Below are positions 24,051 through 34,587 of a DNA stretch of 64,000 nt, piece by piece. Position numbers and translations under genes: made by a program. Numbering within the stretch: position 1 is the stretch's first letter; each line of letters starts with the position of its first letter. The DNA is from Liquorilactobacillus aquaticus DSM 21051 (GTDB lineage Bacteria > Bacillota > Bacilli > Lactobacillales > Lactobacillaceae): NCBI RefSeq assembly GCF_001436755.1, contig NZ_AYZD01000018.1, positions 1 to 64,000 on the forward strand. Reading direction: 5' to 3'. A model generated the notes under the pieces. The model saw only the letters and a program-made list of their open reading frames with translations, made no database searches and was not told the DNA's origin.

Positions 24051-26699
24051 TTAAGCCATTTGTTCCAACCACTTGCTGGCTGCATTTAATGCGTCAGGAA
24101 TTCCAGCTGGTTTTTTCCCACCAGCCTGAGCCAAGTCAGGACGACCGCCGCCACCGCCACCTACAGAAGGAGCAATAGCTTTGATAAGCTCTCCCGCCTT
24201 CAAACCAGCCTTGACTGCTTCATCACTAGCTGCTGTAATCAGATTGACCTTCCCATCTTCTGTTACAGTTGCAAGCACCAGTATATCTGAATACTTCTGC
24301 GATTTCCATTGATCAGCTAATTGTCGCAACTGAGCCATACCTGAAACTTTGACTTGAGCTTTGATCAATGTTTTACCTTTAATCTGTTCAACTTTCTTAA
24401 AGATTGAACCAGCTTGTTGCTGTGCAAATTTGTCTTCTAATGCCTGTTTTTGCTGCTCCAGCTCTTTTATTTCAGCCTGATACTGATCTAATTTATGCGG
24501 TATTTCCTTCAACTGAGCAACTTTTAGTTGTGCACTGATGTCTTCAAGCAATTGATTGTGTTTTTCAAGGAATTCATATGCCTCCTTCGAGGTTACTGCT
24601 TCAATTCGTCTGACACCTGCACCGACACCAGATTCAGAAGTAATTTTAAATAAACCTAATTCATTAGTATTATCAACATGATTTCCACCACACAACTCAA
24701 TCGAGTAATCACCGACTTTCACAACACGGACAACATCACCATATTTTTCTGTGAAAAGTGCAATTGCACCAAGCTTTTTAGCTGACTCAAAATCTGTTTC
24801 AACTGTCTCGACAGGAATATTTTCCCAAATTTTTTCATTAACAATTCTCTCAATTTTTGCCAAATCTTCTTTTGTTACCGCGCCCAGATTAGTAAAATCA
24901 AAACGCAAATAATCGGGTTCCACTAAGGAACCAGCCTGATGTGTGTGTGAACCCAAAACATCACGGAGTGCTTGATCCAATAAATGTGTCGCTGTATGAT
25001 TTTTACGTGTCTTATCATGCAGCTGCTTATTCACCTGAAGGATATATTCTTTTTCCTTACTCAAAGGAAATAATACCTTCACAGTATGCATATTCTGACC
25101 ATTAGGGGCATGCTGAACATCTGTTACTTCGGCAACAGTTGTTCCCTGCTTGTCTTGGATAATTCCAGTATCTCCAACCTGTCCACCCATCTCGGCATAA
25201 AATGGTGTCTGATCAAAAATTAGCTGAGCAGATCCTTTTTCCACTCTATCAACAATCTTGTCTTCAAAAATAATGTCCTTCAGTATTCCGTTAGACTTTA
25301 GACAATCATAGCCGATATAGCTGCTTTCGGTTTTGATATCTGTTAAGAGTCCCTTCTGTACACCCATTGACTTGGCATTGCCACGAGCTGCACGAGCTCG
25401 TTCCTTTTGCTGTTCCATTTCTTTATCAAAACCAGCTTGATCGATTGTCATCCCTTGATCATTCGCATATTCTTTGGTTAATTCAATTGGAAATCCATAC
25501 GTATCATACAGTTTAAACGCTGTTTTGCCTGATAACTGCTTGTTTTCTTTATCCTTAGCTTCTGTAATCATTTCATTAAGTAATTCAAGCCCATCTTTCA
25601 AGGTCTCGTTAAAGCGATCTTCCTCGCTTCGAACAATTTTAGCAATGTAGTCAGCTTGTTCAAGCACTTCAGGATAATGTGACTGCATAATTTGCCCGAC
25701 AACGGGTACCAGTTTATATAGAAAAGCTTGTTCTATTCCTAATTTTTGACCGTGCATCACAGCTCTTCTGATTAAACGCCGAATAACATAACCTCTTCCC
25801 TCGTTAGAAGGAATTGCCCCATCTCCAATCGCAAAAGTAACAGCTCTGATATGGTCCGCAATGACTTTAAAAGATACATCATTCTCTTTTACCTGACCAT
25901 ATTTTTTCCCATCACTGAAATCTTCGGTTTGTTTAATAATCGGCAAGAAAAGATCGGTCTCAAAGTTAGTTGGAGCATTCTGAAAAACCGAAACCACACG
26001 TTCTAGTCCCATGCCCGTATCAATATTCTTATGTGGAAGTGGTTCATAAGTTCCATCCGGTTTATGATTGAATTCAGAAAAGACAATATTCCAAATCTCT
26101 AAATAACGTTCATTTTCTCCACCAGGATAATTTTCTGGATCGTCTTCTGCCAGATTGTTAAATTTTTGACCACGATCATAAAAAATTTCTGAGTCCGGAC
26201 CACTGGGGCCTTGACCAATGTCCCAAAAATTATCCTCAACTTCATAGATATGGTCCTTCGGTACACCAGCAACCTCGTTCCAGATACGCTTGGCCGTAGT
26301 ATCCTTAGGATAAACAGTTACGTACAAACGTTCCTTATCCATTGCGAACCATTCTGGACTTGTCAGTAATTCCCAAGCCCACGAGATAGCTTCTTCTTTA
26401 AAATAGTCACCTACAGAAAAGTTTCCTAGCATCTCAAACAATGTATGGTGGCGTGCTGTATGTCCCACATTTTCGATATCATTAGTCCGTATACTTTTTT
26501 GTGAACTTGTAATACGCGGATTCTTTGGTACAACACTTCCATCAAAAAATTTTTTCATCGTCGCAACTCCAGAATTGATCCATAACAAAGTCGGATCATC
26601 ATGCGGAATCAGCGAAGCACTGGGCATGACTTCATGTCCTTTTTCTTTGAAAAAATCTAAATACATTTGTCTGATTTGTGAACTTGATAGCTCTTTCAT
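24051..26699 (-). CDS. alaS: Alanyl-tRNA synthetase
   Basis: 882 residues from ATG 26699 (AGAAAGGGTG upstream); the frame runs open to 26789 into the T-box leader and is not used there. Class II core (HTLFEMLGNFSVGDYFK), the editing domain HTATHLLDQAL and CGGNHVDN metal ligands, the C-Ala domain with GGGGGGRPDLAQAGG. It charges tRNA-Ala and removes mischarged Ser/Gly. Confidence 0.98.
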   Translation of the reverse strand: MKELSSSQIRQMYLDFFKEKGHEVMPSASLIPHDDPTLLWINSGVATMKKFFDGSVVPKNPRITSSQKSIRTNDIENVGHTARHHTLFEMLGNFSVGDYFKEEAISWAWELLTSPEWFAMDKERLYVTVYPKDTTAKRIWNEVAGVPKDHIYEVEDNFWDIGQGPSGPDSEIFYDRGQKFNNLAEDDPENYPGGENERYLEIWNIVFSEFNHKPDGTYEPLPHKNIDTGMGLERVVSVFQNAPTNFETDLFLPIIKQTEDFSDGKKYGQVKENDVSFKVIADHIRAVTFAIGDGAIPSNEGRGYVIRRLIRRAVMHGQKLGIEQAFLYKLVPVVGQIMQSHYPEVLEQADYIAKIVRSEEDRFNETLKDGLELLNEMITEAKDKENKQLSGKTAFKLYDTYGFPIELTKEYANDQGMTIDQAGFDKEMEQQKERARAARGNAKSMGVQKGLLTDIKTESSYIGYDCLKSNGILKDIIFEDKIVDRVEKGSAQLIFDQTPFYAEMGGQVGDTGIIQDKQGTTVAEVTDVQHAPNGQNMHTVKVLFPLSKEKEYILQVNKQLHDKTRKNHTATHLLDQALRDVLGSHTHQAGSLVEPDYLRFDFTNLGAVTKEDLAKIERIVNEKIWENIPVETVETDFESAKKLGAIALFTEKYGDVVRVVKVGDYSIELCGGNHVDNTNELGLFKITSESGVGAGVRRIEAVTSKEAYEFLEKHNQLLEDISAQLKVAQLKEIPHKLDQYQAEIKELEQQKQALEDKFAQQQAGSIFKKVEQIKGKTLIKAQVKVSGMAQLRQLADQWKSQKYSDILVLATVTEDGKVNLITAASDEAVKAGLKAGELIKAIAPSVGGGGGGRPDLAQAGGKKPAGIPDALNAASKWLEQMA

Positions 26700-26723
26700 T
26701 CTTAAAATTACACCCTTTCTCTT

Positions 26724-26940
26724 ATCAAAAAACATAAAAACACCGTTGCGAGTAAGGACGCTTTCTGCGCGGTACCACCTTACTTGCAACGATGTTGTCG
26801 TTTACCTCTTTAAACTCGATAACGTTGAGTGACGTTTGTTTTATTCTTCGCAGGGAGCACCTGAATAACCAGCTATTAACCCTTGCACCAAATCGGGTCT
26901 TCTCTTCAAATAACACAGTTTTCAAATATGTCCTGAATTC
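26724..26940 (-). promoter_or_regulatory. T-box leader of alaS
   Basis: Minus strand holds the invariant AAGGTGGTACCGCG (26768-26781), which pairs with uncharged tRNA. It sits inside the terminator stem CGTTGCaAGTAAGG / CCTTACTcGCAACG (26744-26791) followed by GTGTTTTT. GGTGCAAG upstream matches the distal stem I loop. GGTGCTCC (near 26853) offers GCT as Ala specifier codon. Low charged tRNA-Ala would allow readthrough into alaS. Confidence 0.93.
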
Positions 26941-26946
26941 TCCCAA

Positions 26947-26975
26947 AGTATATCCAAAATGAACCGAAATGTCAA
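26947..26975 (-). promoter_or_regulatory. Promoter of the alaS T-box transcript
   Basis: Consensus -35 TTGACA (26970-26975) and -10 TATACT (26947-26952) on the minus strand with a 17-base spacer. Confidence 0.85.
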
Positions 26976-26987
26976 TCACACAAGAAA

Positions 26988-28313
26988 CTATTCTCCACGT
27001 TTGTTCTGCCTGCGTGAAATTTTTCGATCTTGCTGTTCTTTGCGCTTGATTGCCCGTTTAATCTTGTTTTTGTATCCAGGTTTACGTTTTTTGCGTTCTT
27101 TTTTCACCAATCCAATCAAATTCACGTCAAGCTGTTCTTTTTTGACCTTGCGTTTTTGACGTCGATCTCGATCATATGAGTCAACAATTTCCCCATCTTT
27201 GAATACTTTGGGCTTAAATTTCACGCCCATCTGTTCAAGCTCAGAAATTTTTGCATCATCATTTGGTGTATAAAGAGTTATCGCAATTCCAGACATACCG
27301 TTGCGTCCCGTTCGCCCAACACGATGGATGAAAAATTCAAGATCATCTGGCAGATCATCATTGATCACATGTGAAATACCTTCAATATCGATCCCCCTTG
27401 CAGCTAAATCAGTAGCAACTACAAATTGATATTCGAGGTTTTGAACTTCCCGCATCACACGTTTTCTCTGTCTAGGGGGAATATCGCCATGTATTTTAGC
27501 TACCTTCAGACCTTGCGCGCGCAAGTAATCTGTCAGTTCGTCCGCACGAGTTTTAGTATTAGTGAAAATCAGCGCCAAATACGGCTGCCCCATCGTTAAT
27601 AACTTGTAAATTATCCCGTTTCGATCTCGTCCCTTAGTTGAAAGCAACCAATTATCGACTGTTGGACTGATAACTGTCTTATTTTCAACCACTTCAATAA
27701 TAGGGTTCTGCATATATTTACGCAGAAACGGTTTTAGTTTAGCTGGAATAGTCGCAGAGAAAACCAGCATTTGCAAATCTTTTGGCAGAGTTGAAGCAAT
27801 AGCGTCAACATCTTTTAGGAACCCAAGATCAAGAGTCATATCGGCTTCATCAACGACCATATAGTGCGCGTTGTGAATATCCAAGTCATTACTGCGGACC
27901 AAATCTAGTATTCGACCAGGAGTTCCGATCACGATTTGTGGCTGATGATGATGCAGCTTTTCGATTTGACGCTGCTTATCTGTACCCCCTACATAATTGT
28001 GCACCATAAGTGGTTGATCACCTTGCTTAATCAACTGCTTGGCAGCATCGTAAATTTGATATGCCAACTCACGACTCGGGGTTGTGATAACTGCCTGCAC
28101 ACTTTGATCGCTTAAATCAATTGAGTTTATAATAGGCAACAAAAAAGTATGTGTTTTACCACTACCGGTTTGAGACTGTCCAACAACACTTTGATTATTC
28201 ATTATCACTGGGATAAGTCTTTTTTGAATTTCAGTAGGTTCTGTAAAATGAATTTTGTTTAACGCCTTTTCAAGAAAAGGCTGGAAACCAAATCCTTTAA
28301 ACGAATTAATCAT
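26988..28313 (-). CDS. cshB: DEAD-box RNA helicase (CshB-like)
   Basis: 441 residues. Q motif region (FTEPTEIQKRLIPV), Walker A GQSQTGSGKTH, PSRELA, VVDEADM (DEAD), SAT, and HRVGRTGR of domain 2. A very basic C-terminal tail (KKERKKRKPGYKNKIKR) binds RNA. Cold and ribosome-assembly helicases of Bacillus CshB type share the alaS/nrnA neighbourhood. Overlaps nrnA by 8 bases. Confidence 0.9.
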   Translation of the reverse strand: MINSFKGFGFQPFLEKALNKIHFTEPTEIQKRLIPVIMNNQSVVGQSQTGSGKTHTFLLPIINSIDLSDQSVQAVITTPSRELAYQIYDAAKQLIKQGDQPLMVHNYVGGTDKQRQIEKLHHHQPQIVIGTPGRILDLVRSNDLDIHNAHYMVVDEADMTLDLGFLKDVDAIASTLPKDLQMLVFSATIPAKLKPFLRKYMQNPIIEVVENKTVISPTVDNWLLSTKGRDRNGIIYKLLTMGQPYLALIFTNTKTRADELTDYLRAQGLKVAKIHGDIPPRQRKRVMREVQNLEYQFVVATDLAARGIDIEGISHVINDDLPDDLEFFIHRVGRTGRNGMSGIAITLYTPNDDAKISELEQMGVKFKPKVFKDGEIVDSYDRDRRQKRKVKKEQLDVNLIGLVKKERKKRKPGYKNKIKRAIKRKEQQDRKISRRQNKRGE

Positions 28314-29268
28314 TAGATTCTCCTGTATAGCTGGCTGCTATTGCATCCAGCTTTTTAATATATTCTGGTATTTTTTCTCCGTCAGGCATAAAGGCACCAC
28401 TTGCTAACGGATGACCTCCACCCGCGTACTCCTTAGCAAGTTCATTAATAACTGGTCCTTTTGACCGGATACGCAATCTAAAGGATCCATCTTTTTGCTG
28501 AACAAGAATCGTCCAACACTTGACTTCAACTATTTTACCAAGCAACGGCACGATTGGAGCTGTACTAGCATCCTTTATTTCGAACTTCTCCATAACCTCC
28601 CTGGCTAGCACAATATATGCTGCCCCATTTTTTGTAATGGTCATATTTTCGTAAACATAGGCTGCTAATCGTGCCACCGGCAGTGCGATACTATCCAGTT
28701 TTTGGTTGATCACAGCAGCCGCAAAATTATGTTCCATCAGCTGACTAGCAATGCGCATCGTATGCGGTGTTGTAGCATCATACATAAATCTTCCAGTATC
28801 GCCAACAAGCCCCGCGTATAACATTCGTGCAGCATCGTCAGGGACGCTAAGCTGTCCCCCAACCGCATTCACCAAGTCCATAATCATCTCAGAACAGCTT
28901 GATGCATGTGAGTTAACCCAGCAAATATCCCCATAAGGATCTTCATTAGGATGATGATCAATTTTGATCAGAAACTTTCCTTTTGCATAGCGTTTATCAT
29001 CGATACGAGGTTGATTAGCTGTATCTGTGACGATTACGAGCGCATCTTTATAAACATCATCTTCAATTTTTTCCTGCTCTGCTATCCAAGCAAGTCCATG
29101 AACATTTTCTCCTACTTGGTATACTTTTTTCCCTGGAAAATTACTTCGAATAATAGCTGCTAACCCACATTGTGACCCGTATGCATCAGGGTCCGGCCGC
29201 TGGTGACGATGAATAATAATCGTTTCGTATTTTTCTACCTGTTCAAAAATATTTGTTTCTATCGACAT
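28306..29268 (-). CDS. nrnA: NrnA-type DHH phosphoesterase (nanoRNase / pAp phosphatase)
   Basis: 320 residues. HRHQRPDPDAYGSQ and VTDTA give the first metal ligands, KIDHHPNEDP is the DHH motif, and GGGHPLASGA is the DHHA1 substrate loop. It degrades oligoribonucleotides of 2-5 nt and pAp. Overlaps the helicase gene downstream. Confidence 0.93.
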   Translation of the reverse strand: MSIETNIFEQVEKYETIIIHRHQRPDPDAYGSQCGLAAIIRSNFPGKKVYQVGENVHGLAWIAEQEKIEDDVYKDALVIVTDTANQPRIDDKRYAKGKFLIKIDHHPNEDPYGDICWVNSHASSCSEMIMDLVNAVGGQLSVPDDAARMLYAGLVGDTGRFMYDATTPHTMRIASQLMEHNFAAAVINQKLDSIALPVARLAAYVYENMTITKNGAAYIVLAREVMEKFEIKDASTAPIVPLLGKIVEVKCWTILVQQKDGSFRLRIRSKGPVINELAKEYAGGGHPLASGAFMPDGEKIPEYIKKLDAIAASYTGESND

Positions 29269-29282
29269 CCTAGTTGTTCTCC

Positions 29283-29969
29283 TTAAATTTCAAAAGATTT
29301 TCCTATGGCAGCTCTTATCCCAACTCCAAGGGTCAGCTTGTCAATGTACGCCGCCACGTCTTGTTTTATTTGTGGAAAAGTGTTGTAGTGAATCGGCAAT
29401 ACATGTCTGGCTTTGACAAATGATGCAGCACGAACTGCATCTTCTGGACCCATTGTGAAATAATCGCCGATTGGCAAAAAGGCCAAGTCGACTCCATCTC
29501 CGCCATTGATTAGTTGCATATCTGAAAACAATGCTGTATCACCAGCATCGTATAAGGTTTTATCATCAATATGCAGTTCGAAACCAGCAGCAACACCCAA
29601 AGTACGCGGAACATTTCCACTTTGGGGAAGTGCCGCAGTATGCCAAGCTGGAACGAGCTTCACTGATCCAAAATCAGTTTTCAAAGAACCCCCGAAATTG
29701 ATGCCATATGCTTTGAGTCCTTTTTCTTCAAAGTACCCTGCCAGATCAGTAACTGCAATTATTGGTGCTCCTGTTCTTTTTGCAATTTCAGCAGTATCCC
29801 CCACATGATCAAAATGAGCGTGTGTCACCAAAATATAATCCGGTCGACATTCTTCAACTTTCAAATCAGTTGATGGATTATCCGTAATAAACGGATCAAT
29901 CAAAATGTCAGTTTTATTTTCAGTAATGATTTCAATAACCGCATGGCCGTGCCATATTATTTTCATCAA
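29283..29969 (-). CDS. Metal-dependent hydrolase of the YtkL/UPF0173 family
   Basis: 228 residues, metallo-beta-lactamase fold: LVTHAHFDHVGD is the HxHxDH motif, and TALFSDM, LPIGDYFTMGPEDA and LPIHYNTFP supply the remaining ligands. Substrate unknown. GGGAGGTG precedes the ATG; 14 bases before nrnA, so co-transcribed. Confidence 0.93.
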   Translation of the reverse strand: MMKIIWHGHAVIEIITENKTDILIDPFITDNPSTDLKVEECRPDYILVTHAHFDHVGDTAEIAKRTGAPIIAVTDLAGYFEEKGLKAYGINFGGSLKTDFGSVKLVPAWHTAALPQSGNVPRTLGVAAGFELHIDDKTLYDAGDTALFSDMQLINGGDGVDLAFLPIGDYFTMGPEDAVRAASFVKARHVLPIHYNTFPQIKQDVAAYIDKLTLGVGIRAAIGKSFEI

Positions 29970-30036
29970 CTACACCTCCCAAATTAACTAACCTACATTA
30001 CAAGTATACCTATAAAAACCAGTAATTACAAAGCCG

Positions 30037-31125
30037 CTACTCTTTCCATAATGGCAATTTAATGTTTTCAAACCTCAACTCGTCAATGTTAGTTAATGTT
30101 ATTCCCAGTAGGCGGACATCTATCTCATTAGGTTGCATTTGATCAAATAACTGTCTGGCCCAAAAAACAAAATTTTTCCTATCGTTTACTAAATAATCAT
30201 CAAAAGTTATTCTCTTAGTCATTGTTTCAAAATGACTGTTCCTGAGTTTCAATACAAGCGTTTTTCCGTGTTTCTGTTTTTGTTGTACTGTTTTAGCAAG
30301 TTTTTCTGCTAAAAAATTTAGCATATCATCAACCTCAACGGAACTTTTTAATGCCTGGTTAAGCGTCCGCTCAGTTCCAATTGATTTCCGTTTTCTCTTC
30401 CATTCAACTGGGCGTTCATCAATTCCGCGAACTCTTTGATAAAGAATCTGACCCATTTTTCCAAACTTCGAAATCAGGTCTACTTCGCTCCACTTAAAAA
30501 GATCGTTTCCCGTATTGATTCCCAATTGATGCATCTTAGGTGCTGTTTTTTTCCCAACACCGCGAAATTTGTCGATCGGCAAATCAGCCAGAAACAAATT
30601 CACTTCTTCAGGAAGCACTAATGTGACTCCAGCAGGTTTATGATAGTCCGAAGCTAACTTTGCTAAAAACTTATTGTAAGATATTCCCGTCGAACAGGTT
30701 AATTTTGTCTTCGCAAAAATTTCTTGTTGGATCAACTGTGCTACCCTCAAAGCAGAATTGATCTTCTTCTTGTTCTCAGTTACATCCAGATAAGCTTCGT
30801 CAAAAGCAATCGGCTCTACCTTATCAGTATATTCATGAAAAATAGCGTGTATTTCCTTAGATACCTGCTTGTATTTTGCAAAGTTTGGAGCCACAAAAAT
30901 AGCTTGATGACAAAGTTCATAAGCTTCATGCGCACTCATAGCTGAATGTATTCCAAAGCGTCGAGCCACATAGTTGGCTGTTGTAACAACTCCCTTTCCA
31001 CCTGTATGTCGCGGATCACGAGCAATCACTAACGGTTGATTTCGATACTGCTTATGATCACGCATTTCGATTGACGCATAAAAAGCATCCATGTCGACAT
31101 GCACAATTTTGCGCTTCAACTTCAT
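30037..31125 (-). CDS. dinB: DNA polymerase IV (Y family)
   Basis: About 362 residues. [16 protein letters not shown] and [13 protein letters not shown] give catalytic acids; [20 protein letters not shown] and [15 protein letters not shown] are palm and thumb. It bypasses lesions during SOS. ATG 31125 has AGGGTGG 8 bases upstream; alternatives at 31131 and 31137. A LexA box sits in its promoter. No obvious beta-clamp motif was assigned at the C-terminus. Confidence 0.94.
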   Translation of the reverse strand: MKLKRKIVHVDMDAFYASIEMRDHKQYRNQPLVIARDPRHTGGKGVVTTANYVARRFGIHSAMSAHEAYELCHQAIFVAPNFAKYKQVSKEIHAIFHEYTDKVEPIAFDEAYLDVTENKKKINSALRVAQLIQQEIFAKTKLTCSTGISYNKFLAKLASDYHKPAGVTLVLPEEVNLFLADLPIDKFRGVGKKTAPKMHQLGINTGNDLFKWSEVDLISKFGKMGQILYQRVRGIDERPVEWKRKRKSIGTERTLNQALKSSVEVDDMLNFLAEKLAKTVQQKQKHGKTLVLKLRNSHFETMTKRITFDDYLVNDRKNFVFWARQLFDQMQPNEIDVRLLGITLTNIDELRFENIKLPLWKE

Positions 31126-31161
31126 GGTCATTACCACCCTGCATATGTTATTGATATTTAA

Positions 31162-31190
31162 ATCATAGCAGAACGTTAGTTCGTCTTCAA
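31162..31190 (-). promoter_or_regulatory. dinB promoter with LexA box in the spacer
   Basis: Minus strand -35 TTGAAG (31185-31190), -10 TATGAT (31162-31167), spacer 17. Inside the spacer CGAACTAACGTTCT (31170-31183) fits the Gram-positive SOS box CGAAC-N4-GTTC. LexA bound there would block polymerase. Confidence 0.8.
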
Positions 31191-31204
31191 TTTTTTAAGC
31201 ACAA

Positions 31205-31244
31205 AGAAAGCTTGCAGCAAAACGACCATTGCCACAAGCTTTCT
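31205..31244 (-). terminator. Terminator of zwf
   Basis: AGAAAGCTTG / CAAGCTTTCT, 10 perfect pairs, 20-base loop, T-rich after the stem on the minus strand. 31245-31381 shows no gene. Confidence 0.6.
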
Positions 31245-31381
31245 CATTTTTAAGTGTATTTAATCAAATGTTATCCTAAAATTTCATCTTTTCTAAATAG
31301 CATTCAGATTAATTATAATTTTTCTATGATTTTAACGAGAAGCTAAAAATTTTCTAAACTTTAATATGTTTTTATCTCTGT

Positions 31382-32863
31382 TTAGTCTTCCGCGGAAAAC
31401 ACCCACTTGTGTCCATCATGAGCCAACAAATCATCCGCTTCGTGAGGACCCATCGAGCCACTGGTATACTCAACAAGTGGGCCTTCCTTCTTATCCCAAG
31501 CAGTGCGAATAGCATCGACAAATTTCCATGAATATGCAACTTCTTCCCAATGTGTGAAGTTGGTTGCATCTCCGCGTAATGCATCTAAAATTAATTTTTC
31601 ATACGCTTCTGGAACCGGGCTATCATCATTTTCAGATTGCAACAAGTCCAGTTTCTGAACTTGCAAACCAAAATTCTGTCCGATTTTCTTCACGTTCATC
31701 TGCAGGTAAATCTCACCTTCAGGTTCTACAATAATTGTCAAAATATTCTTACCAAGTTTTTCAGGACCAAAAATATTCTTAGGAACATCTTTGAAGACAA
31801 TATCAATGCGCGTTGTTTTTTTAGCAAGACGTTTCCCTGTTCTAATATATATCGGAACACCGGAAAAGTTCTCGCTCTCAACAAACAACTTGCCAGCTAC
31901 AAAAGTCTCAGTTTTAGAATCATCCGCGATTTGTTCTTCTTGCCGATAACCTTTAAGACCGCTAGTCCCCGCATATTGAGCCCTTACAAAGTTTTCTTCT
32001 ACTTGCTCAGGTGTATAAACTTGCAGTGCTTTTAATGCATATATTTTTTCACGCCTGATATCACTTTCTGTAAAAGAAGCAGGCATATTCATTGTAAGCA
32101 ATGAAACGATCTGCAAGATATGATTTTGAACCATATCGCGTAAAGCACCTGCCGTTTCATAGTAGCCTGCGCGTTCCTCGACACCCAAAGCTTCACTCAA
32201 CGTAATTTGAATATTATCAATATAACGATTATTCCATAATGCACGGAAAAGATTATTCCCAAAGCGAACTGCAGCGATATTCTGAATCATTTCCTTACCC
32301 AAGTAATGATCAATTCTGAAAACAGAATCTTCCGCAAAATAACGCCCAATCGAGTCATTCAACTCGCGTGCACTTGGCAGATCATGTCCAAATGGTTTTT
32401 CGATTATGAGACGATTGTACCCATTATCAGTCACTATCTTCTGCGATTTCAGGTGCTCAGCGATCGTGCCAAAGAAACGCGGCGACATTGCTAAATAAAA
32501 TAAACGATTGCCACCAATACTGTACTTTTCATCTAGCCGCTGTGCCAACTTCTGCAGAGTCACATAGTGCTCTGTATCATTGACATTGTGCGACTGATAA
32601 TAAAAATGCTGTGCAAATTCATCCGCGTCTTCTTTGGAAGTTCCCTCCACAGTCACTGATTTCCTAACAACTTCTTGAAAATATTCATCCGTCCATGGGC
32701 GACGTGCTGTACCGATCACAGCAAAATTTTCTTTTAAAAAACCCTTCTCATACAATTCAAACAATGATGGATATAATTTTCGTTTCGCAAGATCCCCTGT
32801 TCCACCGAAAATAATAAAGAGTGCCTGTTGTCTTGTATCCATAATTAGCTGCACCACTTTCAC
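31382..32863 (-). CDS. zwf: Glucose-6-phosphate 1-dehydrogenase
   Basis: 493 residues. IFGGTGDLAKRKLYPSLFEL binds NADP; FRIDHYLGKE is the active site with the catalytic His pair. First step of the oxidative pentose phosphate route, a source of NADPH for the fatty-acid operon upstream and of pentose phosphate for heterofermentation. Monocistronic. The ATG at 32842 (MDTRQQAL...) is a possible alternative start. Confidence 0.97.
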   Translation of the reverse strand: MKVVQLIMDTRQQALFIIFGGTGDLAKRKLYPSLFELYEKGFLKENFAVIGTARRPWTDEYFQEVVRKSVTVEGTSKEDADEFAQHFYYQSHNVNDTEHYVTLQKLAQRLDEKYSIGGNRLFYLAMSPRFFGTIAEHLKSQKIVTDNGYNRLIIEKPFGHDLPSARELNDSIGRYFAEDSVFRIDHYLGKEMIQNIAAVRFGNNLFRALWNNRYIDNIQITLSEALGVEERAGYYETAGALRDMVQNHILQIVSLLTMNMPASFTESDIRREKIYALKALQVYTPEQVEENFVRAQYAGTSGLKGYRQEEQIADDSKTETFVAGKLFVESENFSGVPIYIRTGKRLAKKTTRIDIVFKDVPKNIFGPEKLGKNILTIIVEPEGEIYLQMNVKKIGQNFGLQVQKLDLLQSENDDSPVPEAYEKLILDALRGDATNFTHWEEVAYSWKFVDAIRTAWDKKEGPLVEYTSGSMGPHEADDLLAHDGHKWVFSAED

Positions 32864-33017
32864 TTAATATCTTTACACCTATATAAACACTAGTGTACTT
32901 GTAAAAGAAAGTTTTAACAAGTATCGAGTATTATTCAAATCTTATGCAGAAGCTGAAAAAACGTAAGACCTAAACAACTTATTAAGTTCTTAATTTTTCT
33001 AGCGAAACAAAGAACGG

Positions 33018-33776
33018 CTAAATTAAGTGAACACCCTTATCCACGTAAATAACATCTCCAACAACACCCGTTGAAAGATCACTCACTAAGAATGATGCTG
33101 CACCGCCTATTTGGTCCGTTGTTACTGATTCGCCATCAACCGTTCGCTCACGCGACAAACGTAAAAGATCTCCGTGATCCTTAACACCTGTCACAGCCAG
33201 TGTTTTAACGGCGCCGGCAGAAATAGCATTTACCCTAACACCATATTTTGCCATATCACGTGCAAGATAGCGTACATTTGCTTCCAGCGCAGCTTTAGCG
33301 ACTCCCATTACGTTATAATTAGGGATTGCACGTTCTGACCCAAAATAAGTCAACGTTACAATACTGGCAGGATCATTCAATATTTTAATACCATATTTTG
33401 CCACAGCTATTAATGAATATGCTGAAATATTTTGTGCCAAAGCATATCCTTCACGACTTGAGTTCATGATATCTCCAGCAAGCTCTTCTTTTTTAGCAAA
33501 AGCAATCGCATGAACGATTCCATCTACTTTGCCAAAACGCTCAGCTACTTGTGCAAAGGCTTTTTCGATACTTTCATCACTAGAAACATCACATTCAACC
33601 AGACGACTCTCGTCTTGAACTAGACGATTCAAACTTTTTTTCAATCGTTCATTTTGATACGTAAAAATAAGGTCTGCACCATTGTCGATCATTGATTGCG
33701 CACAGCCCCAAGCAATACTTCGTTTATTTGCAGCACCCATTATCAGAATTTTTTTACCGCTTAACAAATTATTCAA
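33018..33776 (-). CDS. fabI: Enoyl-[acyl-carrier-protein] reductase FabI
   Basis: About 252 residues, atypical SDR. IMGAANKRSIAWGCAQSM is the NADH motif (GxxxxxSxxxG); TYFGSERAIPNYNVMGVAKA holds Tyr...Tyr...Lys. It completes the elongation cycle. TTG start at 33776 with GGAGG 9 bases upstream; 33785 is too near. Last gene of the fab operon. FabI, not FabK, predicts triclosan-type inhibitor sensitivity. Confidence 0.95.
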   Translation of the reverse strand: MNNLLSGKKILIMGAANKRSIAWGCAQSMIDNGADLIFTYQNERLKKSLNRLVQDESRLVECDVSSDESIEKAFAQVAERFGKVDGIVHAIAFAKKEELAGDIMNSSREGYALAQNISAYSLIAVAKYGIKILNDPASIVTLTYFGSERAIPNYNVMGVAKAALEANVRYLARDMAKYGVRVNAISAGAVKTLAVTGVKDHGDLLRLSRERTVDGESVTTDQIGGAASFLVSDLSTGVVGDVIYVDKGVHLI

Positions 33777-33798
33777 TCTTTTCAACCTCCATTAACCC

Positions 33799-34587
33799 CT
33801 AGAACTGGCGAAACCTTTGATGACGTTTTTCTATTAATTCAGATGACGTCAACTTCTCCAAATCAGTCAATTCTTTTTGCAATATTTTCTTAACAGCTTT
33901 AAATACACGTTTATGTGATCTTGATTCAGGAACTATTCCATCGATTACATGTTGCTCAAGTAGTTTTTCTGGCGTCAGCTGCATCACATCTGCAGCCTCA
34001 TCAGCCCGGCTGCTGTCTTTCCACAAAATAGCTGCAAAGCCTTCTGGTGATAGAACTGAGTACATACTATTCTCAAACATCCAGACGCGATCCCCACATG
34101 CTAATGCGAGAGCTCCACCGCTACCCCCTTCACCGTAAATCATTGAAATAACAGGCGTTTTGACACTGCTAATTTCAAGCAGATTATGCGCAATTGCTTC
34201 TCCCTGCCCATTTTCCTCAGCTGACTTACCAGGATATGCACCAGCTGTATTCACGAATGCAATAACAGGACGTCGGAATTTTTCAGCTTGCTTGATCAAT
34301 CGCAATGACTTGCGATAGCCCGAAGGTTCTGGGCAGCCAAAGTGTGTCCTAAGACGTTCTTCGGCTGATTTCCCCTTATTCGTTGCAATAACAGTAACGG
34401 GAGTATCATTGAATTTAGCAACACCACCAACAATTGCAGCATCATCATCTGATAAACGATCACCATGCAATTCCATAAACTCGCTGAAAATTCCATCGAT
34501 CAACTCATAAGCAGACATTTTTTCTTCGCTACGAGCATTGGCAACAATTTGGGCAGCGGTTTTTTTCTTATCAAGCAAACTAACCAT
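33799..34587 (-). CDS. accA: Acetyl-CoA carboxylase carboxyltransferase subunit alpha
   Basis: 262 residues; [37 protein letters not shown] and [14 protein letters not shown] are the crotonase-fold core that binds biotin and acetyl-CoA with AccD. Overlaps accD by 8 bases, consistent with 1:1 synthesis. Confidence 0.97.
   Translation of the reverse strand: MVSLLDKKKTAAQIVANARSEEKMSAYELIDGIFSEFMELHGDRLSDDDAAIVGGVAKFNDTPVTVIATNKGKSAEERLRTHFGCPEPSGYRKSLRLIKQAEKFRRPVIAFVNTAGAYPGKSAEENGQGEAIAHNLLEISSVKTPVISMIYGEGGSGGALALACGDRVWMFENSMYSVLSPEGFAAILWKDSSRADEAADVMQLTPEKLLEQHVIDGIVPESRSHKRVFKAVKKILQKELTDLEKLTSSELIEKRHQRFRQF

Noticed and set aside
26725-26979. 84-residue minus-strand frame upstream of alaS
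   Set aside because: It covers the T-box leader; RNA motifs explain the sequence and it has no protein similarity I recognise.
31372-31584. 70-residue frame overlapping the end of zwf
   Set aside because: It is an out-of-frame shadow of zwf.
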